A stretch of DNA of 36,364 nucleotides from a virus. Position 1 is the first letter of the stretch; every line of letters starts with the position of its first letter. Where the stretch lies: positions 1 through 36,364 of IMG/VR virus record IMGVR_UViG_3300012210_000015. One strand, 5' to 3'. Positions 14,545 through 21,761 of the stretch are shown one piece after another. A program made the translations under genes and the position numbers. The notes beneath the pieces were generated by a model. That model made no database searches and was not told the DNA's origin. It saw only the letters and a list, made by a program, of their open reading frames with translations.

Positions 14545-14849
14545 TCACCCCGGCTGACAGCGCCCCGGCGGCGCCCGCGCAGGTGCCCGCGTCGTCGTGG
14601 GATATCCAGGCCCCGTACTCGGGCGGGGCGCCGTCGGGGATTTACACCGGCGGCGACCAGGACCCGGCCGGCACCGACGACGTGGCGGCGACCGTGGCGG
14701 CGGCGCAGGCGGCCGCGGAGGCGCGGTTCACCTCCCACATGCATGACACGTACGGGCAGGGCAGCCAGATCGGCGACACGGTCAGCCTGCCGCCGCAGGA
14801 CTTCTCCGTCGCCACCGCACACCAGGCCGGATACACCGGGAGCCAGTGA
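14541..14849 (+). CDS. First of two tandem paralogous small proteins
   Basis: A 102-residue acidic, Ala/Gly/Pro-rich protein starting MITPADS. It aligns by eye with the next protein: MITPADS with MITPSDS, an Ala-rich middle, and SLPPQDFSVATAHQAGYTG with LSSPQGFAVDGYDIDAGYH. This points to a tandem duplication. It is probably a virion surface or assembly protein by position. No known domain is recognised. Confidence 0.6.
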   Translation: MITPADSAPAAPAQVPASSWDIQAPYSGGAPSGIYTGGDQDPAGTDDVAATVAAAQAAAEARFTSHMHDTYGQGSQIGDTVSLPPQDFSVATAHQAGYTGSQ

Positions 14850-15151
14850 TGATCACGCCGAGCGATTCGCCGTCGAGCCCCGCGGACTACGCGGGGGTGA
14901 CCCCGCACGGGCAGGGCACCGCCCCGTATGACGTGCAGGCCGCCCAGGATGACCTGTCCGGGGCCGTGGCCGCCGCCGGGGCGCTCGCCGGCGCGGGGGT
15001 CGTCTACCCGCAGGGGCCGCGGCAGTCGATGACCGAGACGCTGCTGTCCTCGCCGCAGGGGTTCGCTGTGGACGGCTACGACATCGACGCCGGATATCAC
15101 GGCGGCGGAGGCGATGAGGGCTGGCCGAACAACGTCGAGCCCGGTGGCTGA
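14849..15151 (+). CDS. Second of two tandem paralogous small proteins
   Basis: A roughly 100-residue paralogue of its upstream neighbour (see the shared MITP start and the matching C-terminal segment). The ATG at 14849 overlaps the previous TGA; a GTG at 14846 is equally possible. The C-terminus is Gly-rich (AGYHGGGGDEGW). It overlaps the glycosyltransferase start by eight bases. The pair may form a heteromer or give a surface substrate for the adjacent glycosyltransferases; that link is inference. Confidence 0.6.
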   Translation: MITPSDSPSSPADYAGVTPHGQGTAPYDVQAAQDDLSGAVAAAGALAGAGVVYPQGPRQSMTETLLSSPQGFAVDGYDIDAGYHGGGGDEGWPNNVEPGG

Positions 15152-15878
15152 CCGGGTGCGCGACCTGCTGGTCATCGTCCCCTCACGGGGACGACCCGCA
15201 GAAGCGGCCGAGCTGTATGACCTGATCGCAGCCACCTCTGCGGCGCAGACAGACATGTTCCTCGCCCGGGACGACGACGACCCGGCCGCGTACCGTTACC
15301 GGTCCCTGGCCCAGAGCGGCTGGCGGACTTCCAGGAGCGGCGAGTGCAGGCTCTGGTCAGTGTCGGGCCCGCGCCAGGGCCTCGCGGCGTGGACCAACCA
15401 GATCGCGGCGGAGAACGCCGGGCAATACCGGGCGCTGGCCTCCCTCGGCGACGACCACCGGCCGCGCACTCCGGGATGGGATGAGAAACTTCTCGCCGCG
15501 CTAGATGAAACGGGCGGTACCGGGATCGCCTACGGCAACGACCTGCTGCAGGGCGGGAAGCTGCCGACCGCCGCCGTGGTCTCCTCCGGCATCGTGGCCG
15601 CGCTCGGGTGGATGTGCCAGCCGTCACTGCGGCACTACTGCGTGGACAACGTGTGGAAAGTCCTCGGCGAGTCCGCCGGGTGCCTTCACTACCTGCCGGA
15701 TGTGGTGATCGAGCACTTGCATTACCTGCGCACAGGCGAGGCGCCGGACAGCACGTACCGGGAGACGGAGACTGCTGAACTTCGCTCGAACGCCGACCGG
15801 GATGCTTACCAGCGGTGGCTGGCCGGGGACATGGCAGCCGACGTGGTGACCGTCAAGAACCTGCTAGGGGAAAGGTGA
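15144..15878 (+). CDS. Glycosyltransferase (GT-A-like, phage type)
   Basis: About 244 residues from the GTG at 15144, which overlaps the previous gene. It opens LLVIVPSRGRP, the usual first strand and sugar-nucleotide loop. ASLGDDHRPRTPGWDEKL near residue 100 holds the acidic metal-binding motif. AYGNDLLQG and GWMCQPSLRHYCVDNVW follow, and an IEHLHYLRTGEAPD segment closes the fold. This set recurs in actinophage glycosyltransferases. Phage-encoded enzymes of this kind have been reported to modify capsid and tail proteins in mycobacteriophages; its position among head genes fits that role. Confidence 0.8.
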   Translation: MADRVRDLLVIVPSRGRPAEAAELYDLIAATSAAQTDMFLARDDDDPAAYRYRSLAQSGWRTSRSGECRLWSVSGPRQGLAAWTNQIAAENAGQYRALASLGDDHRPRTPGWDEKLLAALDETGGTGIAYGNDLLQGGKLPTAAVVSSGIVAALGWMCQPSLRHYCVDNVWKVLGESAGCLHYLPDVVIEHLHYLRTGEAPDSTYRETETAELRSNADRDAYQRWLAGDMAADVVTVKNLLGER

Positions 15879-15887
15879 TCTGAACCA

Positions 15888-16157
15888 GTGAGCGCATATG
15901 AGGTAGTGACCCTTGACATCACGTTCACTGGCGATGCCACGTTCGACGCCTACACGCTGACGGCACCGACAGGCAAGAAACCCATTGCGGGCGGCATTCA
16001 AACGACCGCAGGCGCGTCCTACGGGCATGCTGGACTCATCGAGAGTTATCCCCAGGGGGACGACTGGCACTTCACGGTGATAGCCGGCAACTCCAACATA
16101 ACGGCACGCCTCCACCTGATCTGTCTTCCGGCCTACACGATCACCGCGGATGCCTGA
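15888..16157 (+). CDS. Small beta-rich hypothetical protein
   Basis: An 89-residue protein between the two glycosyltransferase genes. Alternating strands (VVTLDITFTGDATFDAYTLT, WHFTVIAGNSNITARLHLI) suggest a small beta-sandwich. It has no metal site or membrane span. It may be a virion surface protein and possibly a glycosylation substrate, by position only. Codons are somewhat less GC-rich than its neighbours. Confidence 0.55.
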   Translation: MSAYEVVTLDITFTGDATFDAYTLTAPTGKKPIAGGIQTTAGASYGHAGLIESYPQGDDWHFTVIAGNSNITARLHLICLPAYTITADA

Positions 16158-16791
16158 CGCGGTCATCGGCTACCTCACCGGCGGCTGGAACCGCAACGAG
16201 TTCACCGTCTCCCTGCTGGCCGTCTGCATGGAAGGCCAGACGCGGATCCGGACCGTGGCCGCGCTGGAATCCGGGCCGAACCTCTCGACCGGCCGGAACC
16301 TGATCGTCCGCGAGTTCCTCGACGGGAACCTCGCGCCGTGGCTGTTCATGGCCGACACGGACATGAGCTTCGGCGCGGACACGGTCGACCGGCTGATCGC
16401 CGCGGCGGACCCGCAGGAGCGGCCGGTGGTGGGCGGGCTGTGCTTCTCGCTGAGCCAGGGGCGCAAGTACCCGACGATGTACGAGCTCGTCGAGGGCGCC
16501 CCGGGCGGCCTGGCGTTCCGCCGCTACCGCGAATGGCCGGACGACGCGTGCGTGCGGGTGTCGGCGACCGGCGCGGCGTGCCTGCTGATGCACCGCGACG
16601 CGCTGCTGGCGGTGGAGAAACGCGCGGATGACCCGTGCGCCCCGTGGTTCCGGGAGTCGGCGATCGGGGCGCCGATGGCGCTGATGGGCGAGGACCTGAC
16701 GTTCTGCCTGCGGTGCGCCGCCGCCGGGATCCCGGTGCACGTCCACACCGGCGTGAAAATCGGGCACATGAAGACGACGATGCTGATCTGA
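16150..16791 (+). CDS. Glycosyltransferase (GT-A fold)
   Basis: A 213-residue protein. It has IGYLTGGW at the N-terminus, an LSTGRNLIVREFL helix, and FMADTDMSFG with D69-T70-D71 as the DxD metal and nucleotide-sugar site. RPVVGGLCFS and ATGAACLLMHRDAL follow, with GEDLTFCLRCAAAGIPVHV at the end, where Glu-Asp is the likely catalytic-base region. The set is typical of GT2-like phage glycosyltransferases. It overlaps the previous gene by eight bases. Together with the enzyme at 15144 it suggests two-step or two-target glycosylation of virion proteins. Confidence 0.82.
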   Translation: MPDAVIGYLTGGWNRNEFTVSLLAVCMEGQTRIRTVAALESGPNLSTGRNLIVREFLDGNLAPWLFMADTDMSFGADTVDRLIAAADPQERPVVGGLCFSLSQGRKYPTMYELVEGAPGGLAFRRYREWPDDACVRVSATGAACLLMHRDALLAVEKRADDPCAPWFRESAIGAPMALMGEDLTFCLRCAAAGIPVHVHTGVKIGHMKTTMLI

Positions 16792-16798
16792 GGCTGCC

Positions 16799-17518
16799 GT
16801 GGCGATCACCCGGGTCAACTCGGCGTCGATCACTAACACCGTCAGCGGCACGACCAGCTGTACCGCGACGATCCCCTCCGGGACGGGTATCGCGGCCGGT
16901 GACCTGATCATCGTCTGCGCCGGATCCCAGACCGGGCACACCGCGAACGGGATCTCGGCGCAGGATAACGTCAACGCGACGAACTACACGACGATCCTGG
17001 AGACGGAGCTGGGGTCGGCTTCCTCGCGGTGGACGCAGTCGTTCGCGTTCGTCACCCCCGGCGCGATCGCGGACGGCTCGACTATCACGGTCACCGGGTA
17101 CGCAACCGCGGCCAACACTGAGTGCTCGGTCGACGTCTTCCGCGGCGTGACCGCTACGATTTCCCGGGCGGCACTCGGCAACTCGAATGCGTCCGGCACC
17201 TCGAGCGCAGCGCCCGCCCTGGCCAGCGCCCCCCCGGCCGGGGACCTGGTGCTGACCTTCGAGATGGCCGGGTCGGGGACGCTGACGCCAGGCAGCCCGT
17301 TCACCAAGGGCAGCTCGGGTACCACGGGCGCGTCGACGGCGATCGGGTACGTCCTGTCCGCCGACGGGTCGAGCACGTACGGCAGCACGTGGACGCTGGG
17401 CACGGCGAACACCTCCGCGGGCCAGACGGTCTCGTTCGCCGCCGCCGCGGCGGCCGGGAGTACCCCGGTGCCGCTGGTGGTCCCGCAGGCGGCGGTCATG
17501 CAGGCAGCCAACTGGTAA
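16799..17518 (+). CDS. Beta-rich virion surface protein
   Basis: A 239-residue protein, GTG start, rich in Ser, Thr, Ala and Gly with almost no Lys. Repeating strands (TSCTATIPSGTGIAAGDLII, STITVTGYATAANTEC) suggest a beta-sandwich or jelly-roll fold seen in decoration and fibre proteins. An Ala/Pro-rich stretch ends it. The high Ser/Thr content makes it a plausible target for the adjacent glycosyltransferases (inference). Confidence 0.6.
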   Translation: MAITRVNSASITNTVSGTTSCTATIPSGTGIAAGDLIIVCAGSQTGHTANGISAQDNVNATNYTTILETELGSASSRWTQSFAFVTPGAIADGSTITVTGYATAANTECSVDVFRGVTATISRAALGNSNASGTSSAAPALASAPPAGDLVLTFEMAGSGTLTPGSPFTKGSSGTTGASTAIGYVLSADGSSTYGSTWTLGTANTSAGQTVSFAAAAAAGSTPVPLVVPQAAVMQAANW

Positions 17519-17536
17519 CAACGGAAAGGGGCAGCG

Positions 17537-18007
17537 ATGTCCAAGGCCGGATACTCAGCCCCGTCGGGTGCCGCTGTCGCGCTCGCCGCAGGCACCGCGA
17601 AATCGGTCATCGGCGTCGTGGCGCCCGCCCAGTTCGGCGTGGACCTCACCAAGCTGCGGATCTCATTCGACGGGGTTACCGCCAGCGCCATCCCGGTGCT
17701 GGTGGAACTGTGCTACGCGACGTTCGCGACGAACCCGCCGGGGACCGCCTCGACATCGATCACCGTCCAGCAGGAGTACGGCCGGTCGATCGTCGCGGGC
17801 TTCACCGCCGCGTACGCCTGGACGACCGAGCCGACGGTGCTGACCGCGCTGGACAACTGGACGCTGACCCCGAACGGCGGCCTGGTCGTCTACGACATCC
17901 CGCTGGGCTCGACCCCGGACTCGGCGGTCAGCCAGGGGTTCGTGATCCGCTGCACCGCCCCGGCCGCGGTCAACTGCCGGCCGACGCTGAAATTCGAGCG
18001 CTGCTAG
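17537..18007 (+). CDS. Small structural-module protein
   Basis: A 156-residue protein behind GGAAAGGGG. LTKLRISFDGVTASAIPVLV and QEYGRSIVAGFTAAY are beta strands in a compact pattern, ending LKFERC. Proteins of this shape are frequent in actinophage head modules, without assigned role as far as I recall. The stop TAG shares its G with the next GTG start. Confidence 0.6.
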   Translation: MSKAGYSAPSGAAVALAAGTAKSVIGVVAPAQFGVDLTKLRISFDGVTASAIPVLVELCYATFATNPPGTASTSITVQQEYGRSIVAGFTAAYAWTTEPTVLTALDNWTLTPNGGLVVYDIPLGSTPDSAVSQGFVIRCTAPAAVNCRPTLKFERC

Positions 18008-18204
18008 TGGCGCTCAACTTCGGGCAGGTGATGGACCGGACCGGTGTCGCGGCCCGGCACTCGCCGGTCATCGTCGAGGACGACGCAGGCAACCGGTTCG
18101 ACCTCATGGCCGCGGTGACCGAGGTCGACGCCAAGGGCAAGCGCACCGTGCGGCTCACGATCCGGGCGAAGCCGGGCGGCGGGAAAACGGGAACGCCCGG
18201 CTGA
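18007..18204 (+). CDS. 65-residue hypothetical protein
   Basis: Starts GTG overlapping the previous TAG stop by one base. It has an N-terminal ALNFGQVMDRTGVAARHSP segment, then a beta meander (FDLMAAVTEVDAKGKRTVRL) and a Lys/Gly-rich tail. Real translation is supported by the overlap and codon use. Function unknown. Confidence 0.6.
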   Translation: MALNFGQVMDRTGVAARHSPVIVEDDAGNRFDLMAAVTEVDAKGKRTVRLTIRAKPGGGKTGTPG

Positions 18205-18221
18205 CCTGAACCGGAGGCAGC

Positions 18222-19382
18222 GTGGCGCAACTCGGGCGCAGCCAGCCGGTTCCGCCAGTCATCTCCCGGGGCAGCCTCGCCGACGCTCCCGTCCTGACGA
18301 CCCCCGCGCCGGTCATCCTGTCCGGGGCGCGGGACCGGCTGGCGTTCGCGGTCACCGCCGGGCAGGGCATCCCCGTCCCGGCCGTCATCTCCCGGAACAG
18401 CCTCGCGGACGCCCCGGTCACGGCGACGCAGCCGCCGCACGTCATCCAGGCCGCCGTCACGCCAGGGTTCGGGCAGCCGGCCGCCGGCCTGACCGCCCGG
18501 TCGTCGCTGCAGGACTTCGCGACCCCGGTCACCCCGGCTCCCCTGATTGCCGTAGCCGCCCCTACGCCAGGATGGGGGGCGCCGCGCCCGCCGGTCATCA
18601 CCGCCGCGCCGGCCGTCACCGCCGCGGCACCCGCGCAGGCCACCCCGGCACCCGTCGTCGTCTCCGCGCAGCCCCCGGCGGTGCCGCCGCAGCAGGCGAT
18701 CGCCTCGAGGTCGTCGCTGGCCGACGCGCCGGTCCTGACGACGTCCGCGCCGCTGGTCACCGGACCCGCGGCGACACCCGGCTTCGGCAGGCCGGGACCG
18801 CCGCTGGCCTACTCGGCGCCGTTCACCCCCGCCGCGGCACCCGCGGCGGCAACCCCGGCGCCGCTGGTCACCTGGCAGCAGCCACCGCCGGCGCCGCCCG
18901 GCCCGGCGATCATCTCCCGCGGCTTCCTCGCCGACGTCCCGGTCCTGACGACCCCGGCACCCGTAGTGGTCCTGGCCGCGGCGGTCACCGGCTGGGGGAA
19001 ACCGCAGGCCGCGGTCATCTCGGCGAACCCGGCCGCGGCGGCAGCGGCCACGCCGCAGCCGGTGGTGGTCGCCCAGGCGGTCAAGCTCGCCGCGGCGCAG
19101 CCGCCGGTCATCCTGCGGAACACGCTGGCCGACCCGCCGGTGCTGACGACCCCGCGGCCGGTGGTCGTGGCGCAGCCAGTGCGGTGGCCGCCGACGTTCC
19201 CGGTGATCTCCTCGGCGCCGTTCATCCCGCCGCCGCCGCCGTTCACCGTCGGCACGCTGACGGCCGCGGACGCCCCCGGGAGCGTACTTACCGCGGCGGG
19301 AGCCAGTAGCGCGCTGACGGCCGCCACGGCGGCGGCCGGGACGCTCACAGCCACCGACCAGCGGACGGGAGGACCGAGTTGA
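18222..19382 (+). CDS. Pro/Ala-rich tandem-repeat protein
   Basis: A 386-residue protein of low charge made of about six imperfect repeats. One half-unit reads VISRGSLADAPVLTTPAPVI and recurs as ISRNSLADAPVTATQPP, TARSSLQDFATPVTPAPL, ASRSSLADAPVLTTSAPL, ISRGFLADVPVLTTPAPV and ILRNTLADPPVLTTPRPV. These alternate with units around TPGFGQP, TPGWGAP, TPGFGRP and TGWGKP. No cysteines, signal peptide or catalytic motif are seen, and no family is recognised. It probably forms an extended beta or polyproline-like rod, perhaps a head or neck fibre. The final 60 residues are Ala/Thr-rich and different. The gene is coupled to the connector (TTGA). Confidence 0.7.
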   Translation: MAQLGRSQPVPPVISRGSLADAPVLTTPAPVILSGARDRLAFAVTAGQGIPVPAVISRNSLADAPVTATQPPHVIQAAVTPGFGQPAAGLTARSSLQDFATPVTPAPLIAVAAPTPGWGAPRPPVITAAPAVTAAAPAQATPAPVVVSAQPPAVPPQQAIASRSSLADAPVLTTSAPLVTGPAATPGFGRPGPPLAYSAPFTPAAAPAAATPAPLVTWQQPPPAPPGPAIISRGFLADVPVLTTPAPVVVLAAAVTGWGKPQAAVISANPAAAAAATPQPVVVAQAVKLAAAQPPVILRNTLADPPVLTTPRPVVVAQPVRWPPTFPVISSAPFIPPPPPFTVGTLTAADAPGSVLTAAGASSALTAATAAAGTLTATDQRTGGPS

Positions 19383-20278
19383 GCCGGTACCCCCAGGGTC
19401 AGCCAGTCACTATCCCGATCACGGTCAGGCAGCGCAACGCGGACGGCACGTACAGCCTCGTTGACAGCACGCCCGTCACCGTCGTCAAGCTGGCCCAGGC
19501 CGACGGCACCATGCTCACCGCCGGCACCTACAGCGCACCCGCCCATGACGGCCTGGGGCTCTACCACCAGGATGTCCCGGCAGCCGATCTCGCCGTCACC
19601 GGGCACTACCAGTGGGCCGCCACGACCACCGGAACCGGCGCGGGCGTCGCCTTCGGCGACTTCGACGTGTTCGACCCGTTCGAGACCGCCGTCCTGCCCC
19701 TGCAGGACGCCAAGGACGCCCTGAACATCCCGCAGTCCGTCACCAGCAGTGATACAGAGATCCAGAGCTGCATCGCGACGATCGAGTCGAACCTGGAGCG
19801 GGCGACCGGCGGCCCGCTGGTCAACCGCGTCATCACCGCCGAGCGCGCCGAGATGATGTCCGGCCAGACGGTGATCCTGGTGCGGCAGAGGCCCCTCGTC
19901 AGCGTCACCGCCATCGCGTCGGCGTCCGGCGGGGCCATCGACATCTCCGCTGGCCTGGACCTGGACCCGAACGCGGGGACGATCCGCCGGAAGCTGGGCC
20001 TGCCGTTTTTCGGCCCGTTCTTCACCTGGCTGCCTCAGTGCAACGTCACATACGTCGCCGGGTGGGGGACGAGCGTCCCTGCCGCGTTCGGCAGCTTCGC
20101 CCGGATCGTCATCCAGCACCTGTGGACAAGCCAGCACGGCCCGTCGCAGCGCCCGTCCATCGGCGGCGAGGAGATGACGACCATCCCCGGGTTCGGTTTC
20201 GCCGTTCCCAACATGGCCGCCGAGCTGCTCAACGGATCCCAGGGCGGCGTGCCCTTCCTTAGCGAGGCGTACGTGTGA
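19379..20278 (+). CDS. Head-tail connector protein
   Basis: A 299-residue protein starting TTG in a TTGA overlap. The first 110 residues form a beta domain (QPVTIPITVRQRNADGTYSL). From about 115 the connector fold appears: PLQDAKDALNIP, TEIQSCIATIESNLERATGG, RPLVSVTAIASASGG and VTYVAGWGTSVPAAF, the last being the usual mark of HK97 gp6/SPP1 gp15-like adaptors. These rings attach below the portal and prepare tail joining. The extra N-terminal domain is longer than in the family minimum and may carry a decoration role. Confidence 0.8.
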   Translation: MSRYPQGQPVTIPITVRQRNADGTYSLVDSTPVTVVKLAQADGTMLTAGTYSAPAHDGLGLYHQDVPAADLAVTGHYQWAATTTGTGAGVAFGDFDVFDPFETAVLPLQDAKDALNIPQSVTSSDTEIQSCIATIESNLERATGGPLVNRVITAERAEMMSGQTVILVRQRPLVSVTAIASASGGAIDISAGLDLDPNAGTIRRKLGLPFFGPFFTWLPQCNVTYVAGWGTSVPAAFGSFARIVIQHLWTSQHGPSQRPSIGGEEMTTIPGFGFAVPNMAAELLNGSQGGVPFLSEAYV

Positions 20279-20406
20279 TGGCTGAGCTGCCTGGGTCAGG
20301 TTTCCCTTCGCCCGCCGTTTGCCTAGGACAGCTGTCGACCCGCTTGCGCGCCCAGGTAGCTGGAGTCCAGGTTAGCGGCCAGATGACCACGGGACGTGCG
20401 GCCTAA
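20278..20406 (+). CDS. 42-residue peptide between connector and tail terminator
   Basis: ATG shares its A with the previous TGA stop, and its own TAA shares its last A with the next ATG, so both junctions are minimal overlaps. The product starts MAELPGSGFPS and contains a GQLSTRLRAQVAGVQV helix. Perfect coupling on both sides is strong evidence of translation. It may be a head-closure or stopper remnant, since that gene usually sits here, but at 42 residues it is far too short for one. Confidence 0.6.
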   Translation: MAELPGSGFPSPAVCLGQLSTRLRAQVAGVQVSGQMTTGRAA

Positions 20407-20900
20407 TGCCCACAATCACGTCCCGTGTCCCGCCGCTGATCGACTACCTCGTCGCCCTGTTCACCAGCGCCGCCACCCTCGGCGCCGCGACACCGCCCGT
20501 CACCGTGTTCGACGGGCCGCCGACCACCGGCCTGGACGCGCCGCTGAAGCTGTTCGTCGGCCTGTCCGACCCGGACAACCCCAATGCCGAGCCCGCCGCC
20601 GATTCGGTGCAGTCGTGGGCCGCCCTCGGCCGGCAGGCCCGCGATGAGATGATCACCGTCCACTGCTGCGCGGAGGCGTGGGCGGGCACCGATGACCTGA
20701 AGACGGTGCGGGTGGCCGTCACCGGGATCATCGCGGCCGTCGAGGTCCTCATGCAGGCCGACACCACCCAGTTCGGGGGGAACGTGCTGTACCCGGCGCC
20801 GGGGATCACCGGGATCGCGCTGCTGCAGAACAACACGCAGCAGGGCGCGGTCGCCCGGGCGGCGTTCGACCTGGTCTTCAGGGCAAGGATCGGCGGGTGA
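20406..20900 (+). CDS. Tail terminator-like protein
   Basis: A 164-residue protein in the usual position of tail terminators. The N-terminus PPLIDYLVALFTSAATLG resembles their first helix. The middle has DEMITVHCCAEAWAG followed by VTGIIAAVEVL, and the end LQNNTQQGAVARAAFDLVFRA in split form is the closing strand pair. Such proteins cap the tail tube and join it to the head. Assignment is by pattern and synteny. Confidence 0.65.
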   Translation: MPTITSRVPPLIDYLVALFTSAATLGAATPPVTVFDGPPTTGLDAPLKLFVGLSDPDNPNAEPAADSVQSWAALGRQARDEMITVHCCAEAWAGTDDLKTVRVAVTGIIAAVEVLMQADTTQFGGNVLYPAPGITGIALLQNNTQQGAVARAAFDLVFRARIGG

Positions 20901-21075
20901 GGGCGCGCTCGGCGTTCTCCGCCAGGGCGTCCTCCAGCTGGTGCCCCATCGCCCAGCCTTCGCACTCCGGCTCGCCGCAGTCGCATCGCTCGGCGTAGCG
21001 GCCCCAGGCGTGCAGGAAGCCGGCGCTGACCCCTGAGCGGGCAGCGTACGCAGCCTCGAACTCCCCGGCGGTCAC
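20878..21075 (-). CDS. Reverse-strand small Cys protein
   Basis: A 65-residue protein with HAWGRYAERCDCGEPECEGW, then MGHQLED. The CDCG-x3-C-x-G-W plus His arrangement is common in small actinophage proteins and may bind metal. Its ATG overlaps the stop of the reverse gene upstream (ATGA), so the two form an operon antisense to the tail genes. It also overlaps the end of the tail terminator gene. Function unknown. Confidence 0.7.
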   Translation of the reverse strand: MTAGEFEAAYAARSGVSAGFLHAWGRYAERCDCGEPECEGWAMGHQLEDALAENAERALTRRSLP

Positions 21076-21311
21076 GGCCCGTACCTGACGCTCACCGCGC
21101 GCCTGAAGGCATCCTTCTGGCTCCTGCGAGGACCCTGCGCTGCGGCCTTATCGATCGCGGCGTCCAGGGCGGCGAACAGCTCGCGGAGCTCGTGCCGCAG
21201 TTCCCGGCGGCGCTGCCAGCGCCAGGGGCGCAGCATCAGCCGGCCCTGCTCGGCGATCCGCGCGGCGATCTGGCCCTCGATCCCGCGCACCTCAGCCCAC
21301 CTATCGGCCAC
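21072..21311 (-). CDS. Reverse-strand helical protein
   Basis: About 79 residues. The GTG at 21311 is chosen because its leader (ACCTTGGT then GG) matches the leader of the reverse gene starting at 21738; a GTG at 21347 would add 12 residues. The protein is one long basic helical region (EIEGQIAARIAEQG-like, then RRRELRHELRELFAALDAAI). It is coupled to the downstream reverse gene. Function unknown; a coiled-coil or nucleic-acid-binding role is a guess. Confidence 0.6.
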   Translation of the reverse strand: MADRWAEVRGIEGQIAARIAEQGRLMLRPWRWQRRRELRHELRELFAALDAAIDKAAAQGPRRSQKDAFRRAVSVRYGP

Positions 21312-21362
21312 ACCAACCAAGGTAACGGGAGCACACGCGCATGTCACTGAAGAACGGCGGCG
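21312..21362. repeat. Duplicated divergent leader and broken gene start (first copy)
   Basis: ACCAAGGTAACGGGAGCAC, then ATGTCA, AAGAACG and CGGGGG here match ACCAAGGTACGGGAGCACG, then ATGTCC, AAGAACG and CGGGGG at about 21740-21800. In this copy the forward frame stops after nine codons, while the second copy starts a full gene at 21762. Both copies also form the leader of a reverse gene. The arrangement looks like a duplication flanking an inserted cassette (21363-21738). Confidence 0.6.
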
Positions 21363-21366
21363 GGGG

Positions 21367-21738
21367 CTAGGTGCGCGGCCGCACCGTGAAACGCATCTCA
21401 GCTTCTGCGTCCCACTCGGGAAGCGTGCCCCGGTCCACGCGGAACCGGTACCGGCCGCCGAACTCGATGCGGGGCGCGTCCGGCAGCCAGTACCCCCTGG
21501 CCTGCACGGCTTCGATGGCCTGCCGGGCCTGATCGAGCAGGTGCGCCCGGTGCGCCCATTCGCCTAGCGTGCCGTCCGGGCTGCCCTTGAGCATCACGCG
21601 GAGTTCCCACTCCTGGAGCTGCGGCACGGGGCCGCCGAGGAATGTCGGCTGGTACACGGCGATGTCCCCCCAGCCGTACGGCTCCAGCAGCGCATATCAC
21701 TCATCGAGGCTCAGGTCCTGGGCTTTCACGTCGGTCAT
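21367..21738 (-). pseudogene. Reverse gene interrupted by in-frame TGA
   Basis: Reading from ATG at 21738, the frame runs 13 codons, meets TGA at 21699-21697 and continues open in the same frame for 109 more residues. The sequence after the stop (YALLEPYGWGDIAVYQPTF) reads like coding sequence well before the next possible start (GTG at 21657). The 123-residue product would have helices around LLDQARQAIEAVQARGYW and strands RIEFGGRYRFRV. Either the stop is a recent mutation (for instance TGG to TGA), TGA is read through, or translation starts at 21657 giving 96 residues. No family recognised. Confidence 0.6.
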
Positions 21739-21761
21739 CCCACCAAGGTACGGGAGCACGC

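Noticed and set aside
18222-19382. DNA repeats of the Pro-rich gene as a CRISPR-like array
   Set aside because: Repeats are imperfect, in frame, and continuous with a protein reading frame; there are no regular spacers and no cas genes.
18809-20137. Long reverse-strand open frame (442 codons) opposite the repeat and connector genes
   Set aside because: No domain is visible, and the forward frames have coherent repeats and connector motifs with coupled start and stop codons.
21697-21699. TGA at 21697-21699 as a selenocysteine codon
   Set aside because: No selenocysteine insertion element or selC/selB-like gene is seen; a nonsense mutation or downstream start is simpler.
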